The notes: a model not told the origin generated them from the sequence alone. Positions 18,031 to 27,980 are shown, numbered from the stretch's first letter. The stretch: 64,000 nt of DNA from an uncultured Gammaproteobacteria bacterium (GCA_937992195.1 CALKKV010000057.1:1-64000), one strand, 5' to 3'. Program-made: numbers and translations.

Positions 18031-19206
18031 TTAAGTACTTGCAGCATCAGAATTCGCCTGTTGCGATTCTTCTGGCTGGGAAAATGCAGGACAACCAAAA
18101 TAACGTTCTCTTTGCAGCACCTTAACATTCCCTTCGTCGTTAATCTTACGAAGCAAACTGGACATGCTGAATTTTACCCTGCCCGCCTCCGCGCAGCTAC
18201 GGCCTGCATAGTACTCGCTGCTCACAGACAGCATTTCTTGCCAACCTTTGACTAAACCACCAATCCCCAACGCGCTAAACTCAGACTGGAACTCGTCGAG
18301 ATTCTTAAAAGCCTCGATTTCTCGCTTCGCTGTCAGTGGCTCCAGAGCCGCAATGTCTACCGGCTGATCCTCTGCAAACAAAGAGATGATTCTGGCACTG
18401 GCAGTATTTACATTCACAGTTTTAAGATCGGTTGCATTCTCCACCGGCAATGCCGTCACAAATAATAATAGCTGCGCAATGACTTCAGAAGACATTTCTT
18501 TGATCTGAATCAACTCAGCGGTGGACGCCATATTGCGGTTAGCGGTTCGATAAGGCAGTTCGAGACCAGTGTAATAAAAGTCTTCCGCTCCGGTTGTACC
18601 GACCCGCTCACTATCTGCATCAACCCAATCTATTAAGCTATCAACTAGCTCTGGATTGAGATTCAGTGAATCAAACAAGTTTTGGAAAATCTGAAACCAA
18701 AGAACATTGGGCCTGTCATCTCCGCTGTCATCTGGTTCAGTAACATCAACGGTCGGATCTGTTACCTGCCCAGATTGTTCATTTTCTGGCACCACCTTCC
18801 CTTGCACCAAATTATTAAGATTGAGCTTTCCCTGCAAATCCTCTATTACCATCAATAATGTCGTGCCGGTTTCTCCCACCTCTACCGGTGGCCCTAAATT
18901 ACCCCAGATCTCTCCGGCGTGGTCTATCGCGGACTCGTCCTGCAAACGCCGGACTGCATCCTCTTCCTGATCTTTCTCTAATACCTTCACCACCCACTGC
19001 TCGCCACTTATATTGACCTGATATCCCTGCTCGGCCAGATCACTGATAGACGAGCGACGTATTGCCATGTCTTGATCCTCAGCGGCATAAATCGCCAGAG
19101 TCGCCAAAAGGGTCAGCAACAATAGTATCGAAATCAATGCAACGCCATTTTGCGCATGTTGTGATGCTAAATCATCTGCAGCCCGTCGCTGAACTCTAAT
19201 AGACAT
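18031..19206 (-). CDS. gspK: Type II secretion system minor pseudopilin K
   Basis: The tip pseudopilin with the large alpha-helical insert. At 391 residues it is a little longer than the usual 320-330. The prepilin signal is QNG-VALISILLLLTLLATLAIY, where the +5 position lacks the glutamate found in major pseudopilins, as is normal for GspK. The T2SSK fold is recognised by DLQGKLNLNNLV, SLIDWVDADSERV and the YRTANRNMASTAELIQIKE block. A region near residues 130-150 rich in Asp, Pro and Val (VTDPTVDVTEPDDSGDD) looks like an insert. It ends with a Gln/Ala-rich tail. Confidence 0.93.
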   Translation of the reverse strand: MSIRVQRRAADDLASQHAQNGVALISILLLLTLLATLAIYAAEDQDMAIRRSSISDLAEQGYQVNISGEQWVVKVLEKDQEEDAVRRLQDESAIDHAGEIWGNLGPPVEVGETGTTLLMVIEDLQGKLNLNNLVQGKVVPENEQSGQVTDPTVDVTEPDDSGDDRPNVLWFQIFQNLFDSLNLNPELVDSLIDWVDADSERVGTTGAEDFYYTGLELPYRTANRNMASTAELIQIKEMSSEVIAQLLLFVTALPVENATDLKTVNVNTASARIISLFAEDQPVDIAALEPLTAKREIEAFKNLDEFQSEFSALGIGGLVKGWQEMLSVSSEYYAGRSCAEAGRVKFSMSSLLRKINDEGNVKVLQRERYFGCPAFSQPEESQQANSDAAST

Positions 19207-19208
19207 CT

Positions 19209-19823
19209 TTAGGTACCGTTCGCCAAATCAAACACGCGCCGATATTGCCGTTCGTCTTCAAACGTGATTAACAATTCGGTAGCAAAGGGCAAACCCTCCG
19301 GCTCAGCATCGATCAATTGTTTTAACCCTGTCTCATCAGTCCACTCATATGACAGTAATTCAACTTGGCTAACATCTCTGAGAACCAAACGACTTACCGG
19401 CTCACTGTCCTGCACTCGATCTAACACCAGCCAGGTATCACGATATAGATCGCCATCCTGTAAACGCCAACCTACTCGGCGTAAACGAGAGCTACCCACC
19501 ACCGCAATATCCGGTTCAGATACCGTCATGCGAACAAGCTCACCTTCGATATCGCTACTTTCGAATACCACTGCTGTTTCAGGGTCCCCGAATTCATCTC
19601 TGACGGGTCGCTCAACCATAAACCGAAAGTCCCGTTCAAACAGCGTAAAGGTTTGCTGAAGCTGGCGAATTTCTCTTTGACTCGCTTCAACCCCATCTCT
19701 GACGATTAAGAACTGGCTTAGTGTGGCATAGCTCATTGAAGCGATGACCGCGAAAATACCAATGGCTACCAACACTTCGATAAAAGTGAAGCCCCTATTT
19801 TCTTTTAAGGCTAGATTCTTCAA
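19209..19823 (-). CDS. gspJ: Type II secretion system minor pseudopilin J
   Basis: A minor pseudopilin of the tip complex. The 204-residue precursor has the prepilin cleavage motif ENRG-FTFIEVLVAIGIFAVIA near the N terminus, with Glu at +5. The rest is the GspJ beta-rich domain (YRRVFDLANG at the end). It overlaps gspI by 4 bp and is 2 bp from gspK, indicating translational coupling. Confidence 0.93.
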   Translation of the reverse strand: MKNLALKENRGFTFIEVLVAIGIFAVIASMSYATLSQFLIVRDGVEASQREIRQLQQTFTLFERDFRFMVERPVRDEFGDPETAVVFESSDIEGELVRMTVSEPDIAVVGSSRLRRVGWRLQDGDLYRDTWLVLDRVQDSEPVSRLVLRDVSQVELLSYEWTDETGLKQLIDAEPEGLPFATELLITFEDERQYRRVFDLANGT

Positions 19824-20227
19824 GAGCCCACTCTGGCGGGTTTGTAACGCGAGAGATAACCGCTTAGGCTTGCTACAACATTTTCACCCTTTGGGGTTAA
19901 CACCTGGATAGAAACGCTAGAGATATTCGGGTCGGCTGTAACGCTATATTGCTCTTCAATTCTCCACAATTGGCCTCCCATCTCCGCTTCTCCCGTTTGA
20001 CTGCCGCTAGCAGTGAACTGTCTATTCATACGCAGTTCGGCGAGGCGGTTGCTAGCAACCCATGTAGCAAGCGTGCGTTGCTTAAGCCTATCAGTGATAT
20101 CTACTTGCGTCGTCATCGACTTGGTGATCGCACCCAGACCGATAGCAGCGACAGCTAGGGCCACCATCACTTCTAATAGCGTAAACCCTCTTGAGCGAGA
20201 GCTAACATCTTCTTTGCTAGCGCTCAC
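19820..20227 (-). CDS. gspI: Type II secretion system minor pseudopilin I
   Basis: A small minor pseudopilin of 135 residues. The prepilin motif SRSRG-FTLLEVMVALAVAAIG is followed by a short beta domain containing ASNRLAELRM, which is characteristic of GspI. It overlaps both gspH and gspJ by 11 and 4 bp respectively. Confidence 0.94.
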   Translation of the reverse strand: MSASKEDVSSRSRGFTLLEVMVALAVAAIGLGAITKSMTTQVDITDRLKQRTLATWVASNRLAELRMNRQFTASGSQTGEAEMGGQLWRIEEQYSVTADPNISSVSIQVLTPKGENVVASLSGYLSRYKPARVGS

Positions 20228-20786
20228 TTTCGAGAACCACTGTATTCAGCTCATTATCTAAAGCCACGCGAAACTCCTTTTCTTCTCCGGCAAATCCCGC
20301 TAAAAATGGAATAACTAACCCATTGGGTTCAACCACAACCAGATTATCCGGAACAGTAATCGCCGACTGTGCTTGTTCTTCATCAGACTCAGCCGTTTCG
20401 TCAGAGGTATTTTCCTGCTTCTCTTGCAGCAGCTCGAAGGAAAGCTGAACCGAATCAGGAACCTGTCTTTCCCGCAAAACCTGTTGTTTCTCCACCAACG
20501 ACCATCCATCTTCTAACTGCCAGAACCGATAACGATTTTCTGTCACACTCATCTCAACACCCATAGGCAGCCCAATAATAGTTGCTTCATCTTGCAAATG
20601 CGAAACTAAAGCTGAGAATCGTCTGGCTTCGAGTTTTGCCACATCATCAGCATCATTGCCAATACGCGGCACAACCAGACTAATACTGACGCCAATTAAA
20701 AAGACAGTCAGCATCATTTCCAGCAACGTAAAACCAGCGTTTTTTCTACATCGCTGTTTTGGTTGTTTGCGGCAACAGTCTTTCAA
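20217..20786 (-). CDS. gspH: Type II secretion system minor pseudopilin H
   Basis: A minor pseudopilin of 189 residues. The signal RKNAG-FTLLEMMLTVFLIGVSISLVVP carries Glu at +5. The GspH soluble domain follows (ARRFSALVSHLQDEATIIGLPMG). An acidic insertion rich in Glu, Asp and Ser near residues 125-145 is noteworthy. It starts 22 bp after the gspG stop. Confidence 0.92.
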   Translation of the reverse strand: MKDCCRKQPKQRCRKNAGFTLLEMMLTVFLIGVSISLVVPRIGNDADDVAKLEARRFSALVSHLQDEATIIGLPMGVEMSVTENRYRFWQLEDGWSLVEKQQVLRERQVPDSVQLSFELLQEKQENTSDETAESDEEQAQSAITVPDNLVVVEPNGLVIPFLAGFAGEEKEFRVALDNELNTVVLESER

Positions 20787-20808
20787 TCCGATAACTTATA
20801 AAGATTGC

Positions 20809-21273
20809 TTAATTAACCTGATCCGAATTCCAGTTTCCGATATCTGCATTGATATCTGTTCCCCCAGCCTGACCATCCGCTCCCAGAGTCCAAATATCGA
20901 ATTCCAAATGCTGACCTGGATATTGATAGAGATAGTCATTACCCCAAGGATCTTTCGGCACTTCGGCGCTATCAAGGTAACCCTTTCCGCCTTTTGCACC
21001 AGTTAACAACGCGTTCAACCCGTCAGAGCTACTCGGAAACTTAGCATTGTCGAGTTTATAGAACTTTAGTGCAGTAGAAAGTTGATTGATATCGGCTGTA
21101 GCAGCAATTTGCTGAGACTGATCTAATCGTCCGAGCACTCTCGGTAGAATCATGGTGGCTAACATTCCGATAATGACCACAACAACCATAATTTCTATTA
21201 AGGTAAATCCTGTCTGATACCGATTTGCCGAAGTGTGGCGATATTGTTGAGAGATTGATTGCTTTCCATTCAT
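20809..21273 (-). CDS. gspG: Type II secretion system major pseudopilin G
   Basis: The main subunit of the type II pseudopilus. The 154-residue precursor has a leader ending in NRYQTG and then FTLIEIMVVVVIIGMLATMI with Glu at +5, cleaved and N-methylated by GspO. The conserved C-terminal region has LDNAKFPSSSDGLNAL, DPWGNDYLYQYPG and the calcium-loop type FDIWTLGADGQAGG. It is preceded by a 143-bp gap from gspF, unlike the tight spacing elsewhere, so it may have its own promoter and higher expression. Confidence 0.96.
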   Translation of the reverse strand: MNGKQSISQQYRHTSANRYQTGFTLIEIMVVVVIIGMLATMILPRVLGRLDQSQQIAATADINQLSTALKFYKLDNAKFPSSSDGLNALLTGAKGGKGYLDSAEVPKDPWGNDYLYQYPGQHLEFDIWTLGADGQAGGTDINADIGNWNSDQVN

Positions 21274-21358
21274 TGGATTGTTGTTTCTACTATGAAAATA
21301 AAATTTTAGGATATTTGCATTGCGATATATCGAATGCTCAGAATTATGACAGCATAGT

Positions 21359-21387
21359 TTATTAGCCGTTCACTACTTTACATCCAA
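21359..21387 (-). promoter_or_regulatory. Weak candidate promoter for gspG
   Basis: In the gspF-gspG gap the minus strand has TTGGAT, 17 bases, then TAATAA. Agreement with the sigma-70 consensus is modest. The unusual gap size in this otherwise compact operon is the stronger reason to suspect a promoter. Confidence 0.25.
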
Positions 21388-21416
21388 TAGTAATATTGTG
21401 CGAAGGTAATTTTACC

Positions 21417-22634
21417 TTAACTGATCAGCTGATTCAGATCAAAAATTGGCAACAGGATCGCTAAAACTATAATCAGCACCACAATCCCCATAACCAGGAT
21501 CATCATAGGTTCAAACAGGCTGACCACCACCGATATTCTTGATTCGGCTTCACGTTCCAGCGCAGAGGCGGACTTTTCCAGCATTTCTCCAAGCCGGCCA
21601 CTGGATTCACCACTGGCGACCATTTGCGTAAACAGAGGCGGAAAGCTCTTTCGACGCTGCAAAGCGCGATTCAAACTTGCGCCTTGTTCTACTTCAGTGG
21701 TTGCGCTTTGTAGATGACTTTTTAATACCAGATTCAAAACCACTTCACTACTGCTGCGCAGAGCAGATATGAGCGGAACACCACTACCGATTAATATCGA
21801 TAAAGTCCTTGCCATACGAGAAGTGTTTAAACTGCGCGACAGTCGTCGGATTCCCGGTATAGAGAGAATTAAACCATGGAAGATAAATCGCGGTTTTTCA
21901 AAACGTAATAATATTGTAAAAAAGATCAACAGTGCTGCGAATACTAATAACATTAATAACCCGTAAGCCTGCAAGAATTCGCTGATCTTTATTAAGCCTC
22001 GCGTAAGCACCGGTAACGTTTGATCATTATCCTGAAATACCCGCACGACCTGTGGCACAACATAAGTCATCAGTCCAATAATAATGGCAACCGAAACCAG
22101 GGTTAACAAAATAGGATAAACCAGGGCAACGCCAAGTCGCTGCTGCAGACCTTGTTTCGCCTCGGTGTAATCCGCCAGTCGATCCAATACGTTTTCCAGA
22201 TGACCCGTTTGCTCACCAGCAGAAACCGAAGCAACGTAGAGCTCAGGAAAAGCGCGTGGAAACATCCGCAAACCATCTGCCAGTGAACGCCCCTCAACAA
22301 TTTGCGCACGCACGCCACTGAGAATGGATTTTACTTTGTGACTTTCTGACTGATCAATTAATCCCGACAGCGCATCTTCTATAGTGAGGCCAGAATCAAG
22401 CAGTGTTGCAAACTGCCGTGTTACCACTGCGAGTTCCATATTACTGAGTTTGCGGCGATTTCCGACAGCCGCAGTAGTGCTACCTTGCTCACGCTCTTCC
22501 ACCATTTCAACCGCTAGTGGCGCTAGCCCTTGCTCTCTTAGCAGTTGTCGTACTTGACGCGCGCTATCGCCAGAAGCAACCCCTTTTTTCTTTTTTCCGT
22601 TGGCATCTAGAGCCTGATATTCAAACGCGCGCAT
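21417..22634 (-). CDS. gspF: Type II secretion system inner-membrane protein F
   Basis: The polytopic platform protein of the type II machine. The 405 residues contain the N-terminal motif FEYQALDANGKKKKG and two T2SSF cytoplasmic helical repeats (residues about 70-195 and 270-395; for example FATLLDSGLTIEDALSGL and ARTLSILIGSGVPLISAL). Membrane helices lie near 170-190, 220-240 and 375-395. Length agrees with the family. It follows gspE by 17 bp. Confidence 0.95.
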   Translation of the reverse strand: MRAFEYQALDANGKKKKGVASGDSARQVRQLLREQGLAPLAVEMVEEREQGSTTAAVGNRRKLSNMELAVVTRQFATLLDSGLTIEDALSGLIDQSESHKVKSILSGVRAQIVEGRSLADGLRMFPRAFPELYVASVSAGEQTGHLENVLDRLADYTEAKQGLQQRLGVALVYPILLTLVSVAIIIGLMTYVVPQVVRVFQDNDQTLPVLTRGLIKISEFLQAYGLLMLLVFAALLIFFTILLRFEKPRFIFHGLILSIPGIRRLSRSLNTSRMARTLSILIGSGVPLISALRSSSEVVLNLVLKSHLQSATTEVEQGASLNRALQRRKSFPPLFTQMVASGESSGRLGEMLEKSASALEREAESRISVVVSLFEPMMILVMGIVVLIIVLAILLPIFDLNQLIS

Positions 22635-22651
22635 ACAATGTGCTCTTTAGC

Positions 22652-24319
22652 CTATTGCACTTGAGTCACTCGAATTACTTCTTCCAAACTGGTCATACCT
22701 CTTGCAACCCTTTGGATGCCATTTGCCATCAAACTTGGAGACTTTATTCGAACGTGCTTAGTCATTTTTGCTTCGCTAGCTCTGCTATGAATTAAGGTCC
22801 GCAATTCATCATCTAACGTAATCAGCTCGTAGATACCCACGCGGCCACTGTACCCGGTGTAATCGCAGACATCGCAACCGCCGACTCGATAAAACTCCCC
22901 ATTTTGAAAAAACTCTCCCATAAGTTGTCTTTCCCTATCGTCGGGGTCTGCCTCCTGTCTACAGTTGGTACATAATTTTCGAACCAGTCGTTGCGATACG
23001 ATGCCAATCAAACTCGAGGCAATCAAAAAATCTTCTACCCCCATGTCTATTAAGCGAGTGATCGCCCCAATAGCGGTATTGGTGTGCAACGTGGACATTA
23101 CAAGATGTCCGGTCAAACTCGCCTGAACGGCGATTTCCGCTGTTTCGAGATCGCGTATCTCACCCACCAAAACGATATCCGGATCCTGCCGCAATATTGA
23201 ACGTAAACCACTGGCAAAGGTTAGGCCAATACGCGAGTGCACCTGAATTTGCCCTACTCCATCCAGATCGTATTCCACCGGATCCTCAATCGTCAGAATA
23301 TTGTTCTTTTTACGATCGAGGTTAGACAGTCCCGCATATAGCGATGTAGTCTTTCCGGAGCCTGTTGGGCCTGTAACCAGCAAAATACCGTGTGGAGAAC
23401 TAATCAACTCCTCGAACGAAGCCAGAATATCGTTATCCATTCCGAGGGATGACAGTTGCAACTTGCTGCCTTTCTTGTCCAGCAGGCGCAGCACCACTCT
23501 TTCTCCATACTGTGTAGGCAAAGAGGAAACACGAACGTCAATCGGGCGGTCACCAACCACCAACGAAATACGACCATCCTGGGGCAGGCGCTTTTCAGCT
23601 ATATCCAGTTTGGCCATAACCTTCAAACGTGAGATTAACGCACTATGAATCGCACGCTGAGGTTCAACAATATCGCGCAAGATGCCGTCGATTCGAAAGC
23701 GTACCAGAGATCGCTTTTCAAATACCTCAAGATGAATATCGGAAGCATTCTCTCTAATCGCTTGAGTGAGCAAAGCGTTGATCAACCTCACCACTGGCGC
23801 ATCATTAGACGCTTCGAGAAGATCCGTTGCCTCAGGCACCTCACTTGCAAGCAAATCTAAATCAATGTTGTCATCGAGATCGCTCACCATCTGCGTCGCT
23901 TCCGACTGCCCTTTGTCGAAGGCCTGACGAAGCAAATGCTCGAACCCCGTTTGTGGCATCACCTGAAATGACACGGGCAACGCTAATCGACGGCGAATCT
24001 CACTAAAAACCTCGATCCCAGGTTTGGCAATACACACTACGGAGGCGGTTGGTTTCTCCCCTTGCCCGCGATCAATCGCGACCACACCGTGGCGTTTACA
24101 AAACGCATAAGGTAGGAGCTCCACCGTCTCGGAATCGATCCTGTCTATCCAAAATAACGGGCTTTCGGGATCCGATGCGGTATTTTTAATTATTTCCTTT
24201 TGTGCTCCGTCCGAAGCACTATTTGACGCATCGTCATTATCTAAAACAGGTTGCTCTAAGCGACTGGAGTTTCCTTCCATTGCTCGCAAGCCTAACGTCG
24301 CTGACTCTCGGCTTCCCAA
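22652..24319 (-). CDS. gspE: Type II secretion system ATPase E
   Basis: The cytoplasmic hexameric ATPase driving pseudopilus assembly. It has an N-terminal GspE-N domain, Walker A GPTGSGKTTSLYAGL, the Asp box EDPVEYDLDGVGQ, Walker B QDPDIVLVGEIRD, the His box and a four-cysteine zinc motif with CTNC and CDVC. The annotated frame begins at 24319 inside gspD (28-bp overlap). An in-frame ATG at 24280 (MEGNSSRLEQ) gives an 11-bp gap and may be the real start. There is no strong ribosome site at either. It is 555 residues in the longer form, slightly longer than usual. Confidence 0.95.
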   Translation of the reverse strand: MGSRESATLGLRAMEGNSSRLEQPVLDNDDASNSASDGAQKEIIKNTASDPESPLFWIDRIDSETVELLPYAFCKRHGVVAIDRGQGEKPTASVVCIAKPGIEVFSEIRRRLALPVSFQVMPQTGFEHLLRQAFDKGQSEATQMVSDLDDNIDLDLLASEVPEATDLLEASNDAPVVRLINALLTQAIRENASDIHLEVFEKRSLVRFRIDGILRDIVEPQRAIHSALISRLKVMAKLDIAEKRLPQDGRISLVVGDRPIDVRVSSLPTQYGERVVLRLLDKKGSKLQLSSLGMDNDILASFEELISSPHGILLVTGPTGSGKTTSLYAGLSNLDRKKNNILTIEDPVEYDLDGVGQIQVHSRIGLTFASGLRSILRQDPDIVLVGEIRDLETAEIAVQASLTGHLVMSTLHTNTAIGAITRLIDMGVEDFLIASSLIGIVSQRLVRKLCTNCRQEADPDDRERQLMGEFFQNGEFYRVGGCDVCDYTGYSGRVGIYELITLDDELRTLIHSRASEAKMTKHVRIKSPSLMANGIQRVARGMTSLEEVIRVTQVQ

Positions 24320-26574
24320 TCCACGGCTTTTAGCTGTGGCGGGTCACCAGGCAGTAAGCGGCGGGTATCTGGTTGACTCTCGGCTTCTTCGTTGCGAATA
24401 AACTCATAACGGTCTTCCGTCAACAACGCCAAATCCTCCGGCGAGCGAATAATCTTGGGTCGGAGAAACACCATTAAATTCGTTTTTACAGCGGTTTTAC
24501 GCTTGTTTCGAAAAAGAGCCCCCAGCAGTGGAATTTTTCCCAGCACCGGTACCCATTGATTGGTATCCACCGAGTCATCGCGAATCAAGCCACCCAAAAC
24601 GATGATTTGCTGATCATCAACCTGAACCGTTGCATTGATAGTTCGGGTATCTGTTATCAAGTCAGTAGCACCTGCAACCGTCGTCGGACTAACGCTGGAT
24701 ACCTCTTGTTCAACCTCCAGCCTTATAGTGTCACCATCATTGATTTGCGGTGTTACGCGCAGGGTCAACCCGACATTTTTTCGCTCGATTGTTTGAAACG
24801 GATTCACTACTCCAGTGGTGCCGTCATTTGTTCCGTCCGTGGTTGTCGCAGTGGTTGAAGCGTTGCTAGTGAAGTTACCGGTGACAAACGGTACTTCCTG
24901 CCCTACAACAATTTCTGCGGACTCGTTATCCAACGTCAAAAGGTTCGGCGTAGAAATGATATTCGTGTTGCTGTCACCCCTCAGTGCACTCAAGACAACA
25001 TTCAGGTTAGGCACCACTGTGCCGGTAAGGTTTGTAAAGAGACGATCTACAAAGCCAACCTGGAAGCCACCTGAAGCGTCAGCAAAACCAGTGTTAATTG
25101 ACAAGTCACCACCATCAGAGGTACGCCGATTAGCGGTCCAGTCAACCCCTATCTCCGACTCTTTATTAACCGACACTTCGGCAATTATGGTTTCAACAAA
25201 AACCTGGGAACGGCGAATGTCGAGTTTCTCAACGACCTTGGCAATGTTTTCATAATCTTCTTTATCCGCACGGATAACAAGCGCGTTACTCTGCTCATCT
25301 GCTTGAATTGAAACTTCAGCGCGCTGCACTGCACCGGTTTCGTCTTGCGCCGCAGGTTGCTGTAATCCGCTGAGCAGAGTGACTAATTCCGTTGCCTGGG
25401 CAAATTTCAAATAGACAACATGCGTATCTCCACCTTCCGGGCGATCGATATCCAATTGATCAATCAGCGCCTGTATGACTGGAAACTCTTGTTCAGGTGC
25501 TTGCACAACTAACGCATTTAACCCTTCGTCAACTTGCACACTGACATTTGCCGGCGCTTGTCCGGTACGTGCAGTCTCGGCATTCAATGACGCAAGGGTT
25601 TGGCCAATAATTTGCGACATCTTGGTGGCATCAGCATATTTTAAGTAAATCACACGGATCGCCATGCCGCGTTGTGCTTTGTCCATGCGTTCAATCATAG
25701 ACAAGGTGCGCGTCACATTTGCAGCGGTGCCGGTCAGAATAAGTGTATTGCTGCCAGCATGGGGGGCAATATGATCTGTAGGAGGCAGTAACGGACGCAA
25801 TATGGGTAGCAACTCATTCACAGAAGCATGCTCTAACGTCACGATATGGGTAATTTGCTCATCGTTATCCCCAGGCGCATCCGTAGTGGGTGTCGGATGC
25901 TGTTTGATTAAGTTCTTTGGCAGAATCTTGATCACATTTCCGCTCGATACAGCAGCAAAGTTGCTGACCTCCAACACCGACAGAAATATGTCATACAACT
26001 CTTCAGCGGGCAGTCCGGCACCTGATACTAAAGTGACTTTTCCCTTCACTCGAGGATCGACAATAAAGCTTTTTTCAGTAACCTGAGAGACAAGGCTAAT
26101 TAGTGCATTGATATCTGCACCTTGGAAATTCAAGGTGATCACATCTGGACCACCACCTTGCCCTTGTCTAACGTCAAACTCTTCACTGATTTCCTCAGTC
26201 TGGGTATCCGCCTGCGCCAATAACACCTGGGTGTCCACAGTATTTATTTGACTGATTAGCTCTTCATCAAAAACAACCGTTTCTAAATCGGGTTCACCTT
26301 CAGCATTATTTCCATTGTCAAACGCAAATTCCGGCTGGGTTCCCGGAGAGGCAATCTGCCTTGAATAAAACAGCAAATCTTGTTGAAACGACAAATCCAC
26401 CAAACCGCCGTCTTTCACTACTCCCAATTCAGAGTTTTGCGCTAAAACAGGGTGAAACATGAAGAAGGTCACTACAGCACTAAGCACGACAACCCGCCGA
26501 GGTCGTGCAAACGGAGAGCACCTCAGAAACGTTTTTCGACTTGCTGTTAGATCGTCAGTGGGCATAGATTCCAA
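24292..26574 (-). CDS. gspD: Type II secretion system secretin D
   Basis: The outer-membrane secretin through which exoproteins leave. The 760-residue protein has a signal peptide (RRVVVLSAVVTFFMFHPVLAQ), an unusual stretch of about 95 acidic residues without known domain (47-142), then N0 from about 144 (VITLNFQGADINALISLVSQ), N1, N2 and N3, and the C-terminal secretin channel (VPFVTGNFT, VGLTLRVTPQIN, DDQQIIVLGGLI). The first M at 26574 and M4 at 26565 are alternatives. The N0 domain normally docks on GspC, which is not encoded in this cluster. The gene begins the operon, 65 bp from the hom stop. Confidence 0.95.
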   Translation of the reverse strand: MESMPTDDLTASRKTFLRCSPFARPRRVVVLSAVVTFFMFHPVLAQNSELGVVKDGGLVDLSFQQDLLFYSRQIASPGTQPEFAFDNGNNAEGEPDLETVVFDEELISQINTVDTQVLLAQADTQTEEISEEFDVRQGQGGGPDVITLNFQGADINALISLVSQVTEKSFIVDPRVKGKVTLVSGAGLPAEELYDIFLSVLEVSNFAAVSSGNVIKILPKNLIKQHPTPTTDAPGDNDEQITHIVTLEHASVNELLPILRPLLPPTDHIAPHAGSNTLILTGTAANVTRTLSMIERMDKAQRGMAIRVIYLKYADATKMSQIIGQTLASLNAETARTGQAPANVSVQVDEGLNALVVQAPEQEFPVIQALIDQLDIDRPEGGDTHVVYLKFAQATELVTLLSGLQQPAAQDETGAVQRAEVSIQADEQSNALVIRADKEDYENIAKVVEKLDIRRSQVFVETIIAEVSVNKESEIGVDWTANRRTSDGGDLSINTGFADASGGFQVGFVDRLFTNLTGTVVPNLNVVLSALRGDSNTNIISTPNLLTLDNESAEIVVGQEVPFVTGNFTSNASTTATTTDGTNDGTTGVVNPFQTIERKNVGLTLRVTPQINDGDTIRLEVEQEVSSVSPTTVAGATDLITDTRTINATVQVDDQQIIVLGGLIRDDSVDTNQWVPVLGKIPLLGALFRNKRKTAVKTNLMVFLRPKIIRSPEDLALLTEDRYEFIRNEEAESQPDTRRLLPGDPPQLKAVDWEAESQRR

Positions 26575-26639
26575 GTTAAAGTGCGATAGCAGTTTGTTTC
26601 GCTAAAGCCATTGACTGCTAAAGCCCAATTGTAAGGCGG

Positions 26640-27980
26640 CTAAGCCAGATTCTCCAATCGAATCGACTGTATTTCGCTGGTTACGCTGTCTATTTTTCTA
26701 ATATGCGTAACAGCCTGATTTAGATTACTCTCAAGAGCGATTTGGGTGAGCATGATTATAGTAACTTCTGTGTTATTCGCCCCATGACTTTTTTGTAATA
26801 TTGTGGCGATACTGATGTCACTATCTCCAAATATCTTGGTAATTGCAGCTAGAACGCCGGGTCTATTGATCACCTTCATTCGCAAATAATAGGCAGTTTC
26901 AACATCCTCGATCGGCACAATCTGGCGATCAGGCATTGATCCCGGCAAAAATCCGAGCTGCGGCACTGGGCTCGCACCAGAGTTTTCACCGATATCACCC
27001 ATACTTCTTACCACATCAACGATATCTGCGACCACTGCTGAACCCGTTGGTTCAGCCCCGGCTCCCGCTCCATAATACAACGTTGGCCCAACTGCATCAG
27101 ACTGCACAAGCGTGGCATTCATCACACCATTGACCCCTGCAATCAGGCGATCCACCGGCACCATTGCAGGATGTACACGTAACTCAATTCCTGCATCGGA
27201 ACTTCTGGCAATACCTAAATGCTTAATTCGAAAACCAAGCTCTTTCGCATATTCGATATCTTCAATGGTAATTTCGCTTATACCTTGTATATGCAACTTA
27301 TCAAACTGCAAAGGAATACCAAATGCAATCGAAGCAAGGATAGTTAATTTATGCGCAGCATCGATCCCTTCCACATCAAATTCGGGGTCTGCTTCAGCGT
27401 AGCCCAGCGCTTGTGCATCGGAGAGCACCTCGGCAAAACCTAAACCGTCTTGCTCCATCCGAGTCAGAATATAGTTACAGGTACCATTTATAATTCCGGC
27501 TAACCATTCTATTCGATTCGCCGACAGCCCTTCTCTAATGGCTTTAATAACAGGAATTCCGCCGGCGACCGCGGCTTCGAAAGTAACCGCTACATTGTGT
27601 TTCTCTGCCAGTGCAAAAATCTCATTGCCGTGAACGGCAATTAACGCCTTATTAGCTGTTACTACATGCTTCTTGTGTCGAATTGCTTCGAGAACCACTT
27701 CTTTGGCAATATCGTCCCCACCGATCATTTCAACCACAATATCAATAGCAGGATCGCGAGCAATATCCATCGGATCTCCAGATAGCACAATGCCCTCTAA
27801 ATCCGCATCTCTTTGCTTATTTAAATCTCCAACCGCAACCCTTGTCACAGTAATTTCCCTTCCCGTGCGGCCTGTAATTTCCTGACTATTTCTCTGCAGA
27901 ATACGCAGGGTGCCGGTACCTACAGTCCCCAACCCGATCAGACCAACATTCACTACTTTCACTTTATTTCTCTCTGCCAA
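26640..27980 (-). CDS. hom: Homoserine dehydrogenase
   Basis: It reduces aspartate semialdehyde to homoserine in the threonine/methionine pathway. The 446 residues contain the NAD-binding start VGLIGLGTVGTG, the conserved TANKALIA, AAVAGGIPVIKAIREG and GIINGTCNYILTRM, the substrate segment with DAQALGYAEADPEFDVEG, and a C-terminal ACT domain (YYLRMKVINRPGVLAAITKIFG) that normally mediates threonine feedback. It is a single-function enzyme without a fused aspartokinase. thrC commonly follows hom, but here gspD does. Confidence 0.97.
   Translation of the reverse strand: MAERNKVKVVNVGLIGLGTVGTGTLRILQRNSQEITGRTGREITVTRVAVGDLNKQRDADLEGIVLSGDPMDIARDPAIDIVVEMIGGDDIAKEVVLEAIRHKKHVVTANKALIAVHGNEIFALAEKHNVAVTFEAAVAGGIPVIKAIREGLSANRIEWLAGIINGTCNYILTRMEQDGLGFAEVLSDAQALGYAEADPEFDVEGIDAAHKLTILASIAFGIPLQFDKLHIQGISEITIEDIEYAKELGFRIKHLGIARSSDAGIELRVHPAMVPVDRLIAGVNGVMNATLVQSDAVGPTLYYGAGAGAEPTGSAVVADIVDVVRSMGDIGENSGASPVPQLGFLPGSMPDRQIVPIEDVETAYYLRMKVINRPGVLAAITKIFGDSDISIATILQKSHGANNTEVTIIMLTQIALESNLNQAVTHIRKIDSVTSEIQSIRLENLA

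Noticed and set aside
24815..25255. 146-residue plus-strand frame within gspD
   Set aside because: Antisense shadow of conserved secretin sequence.
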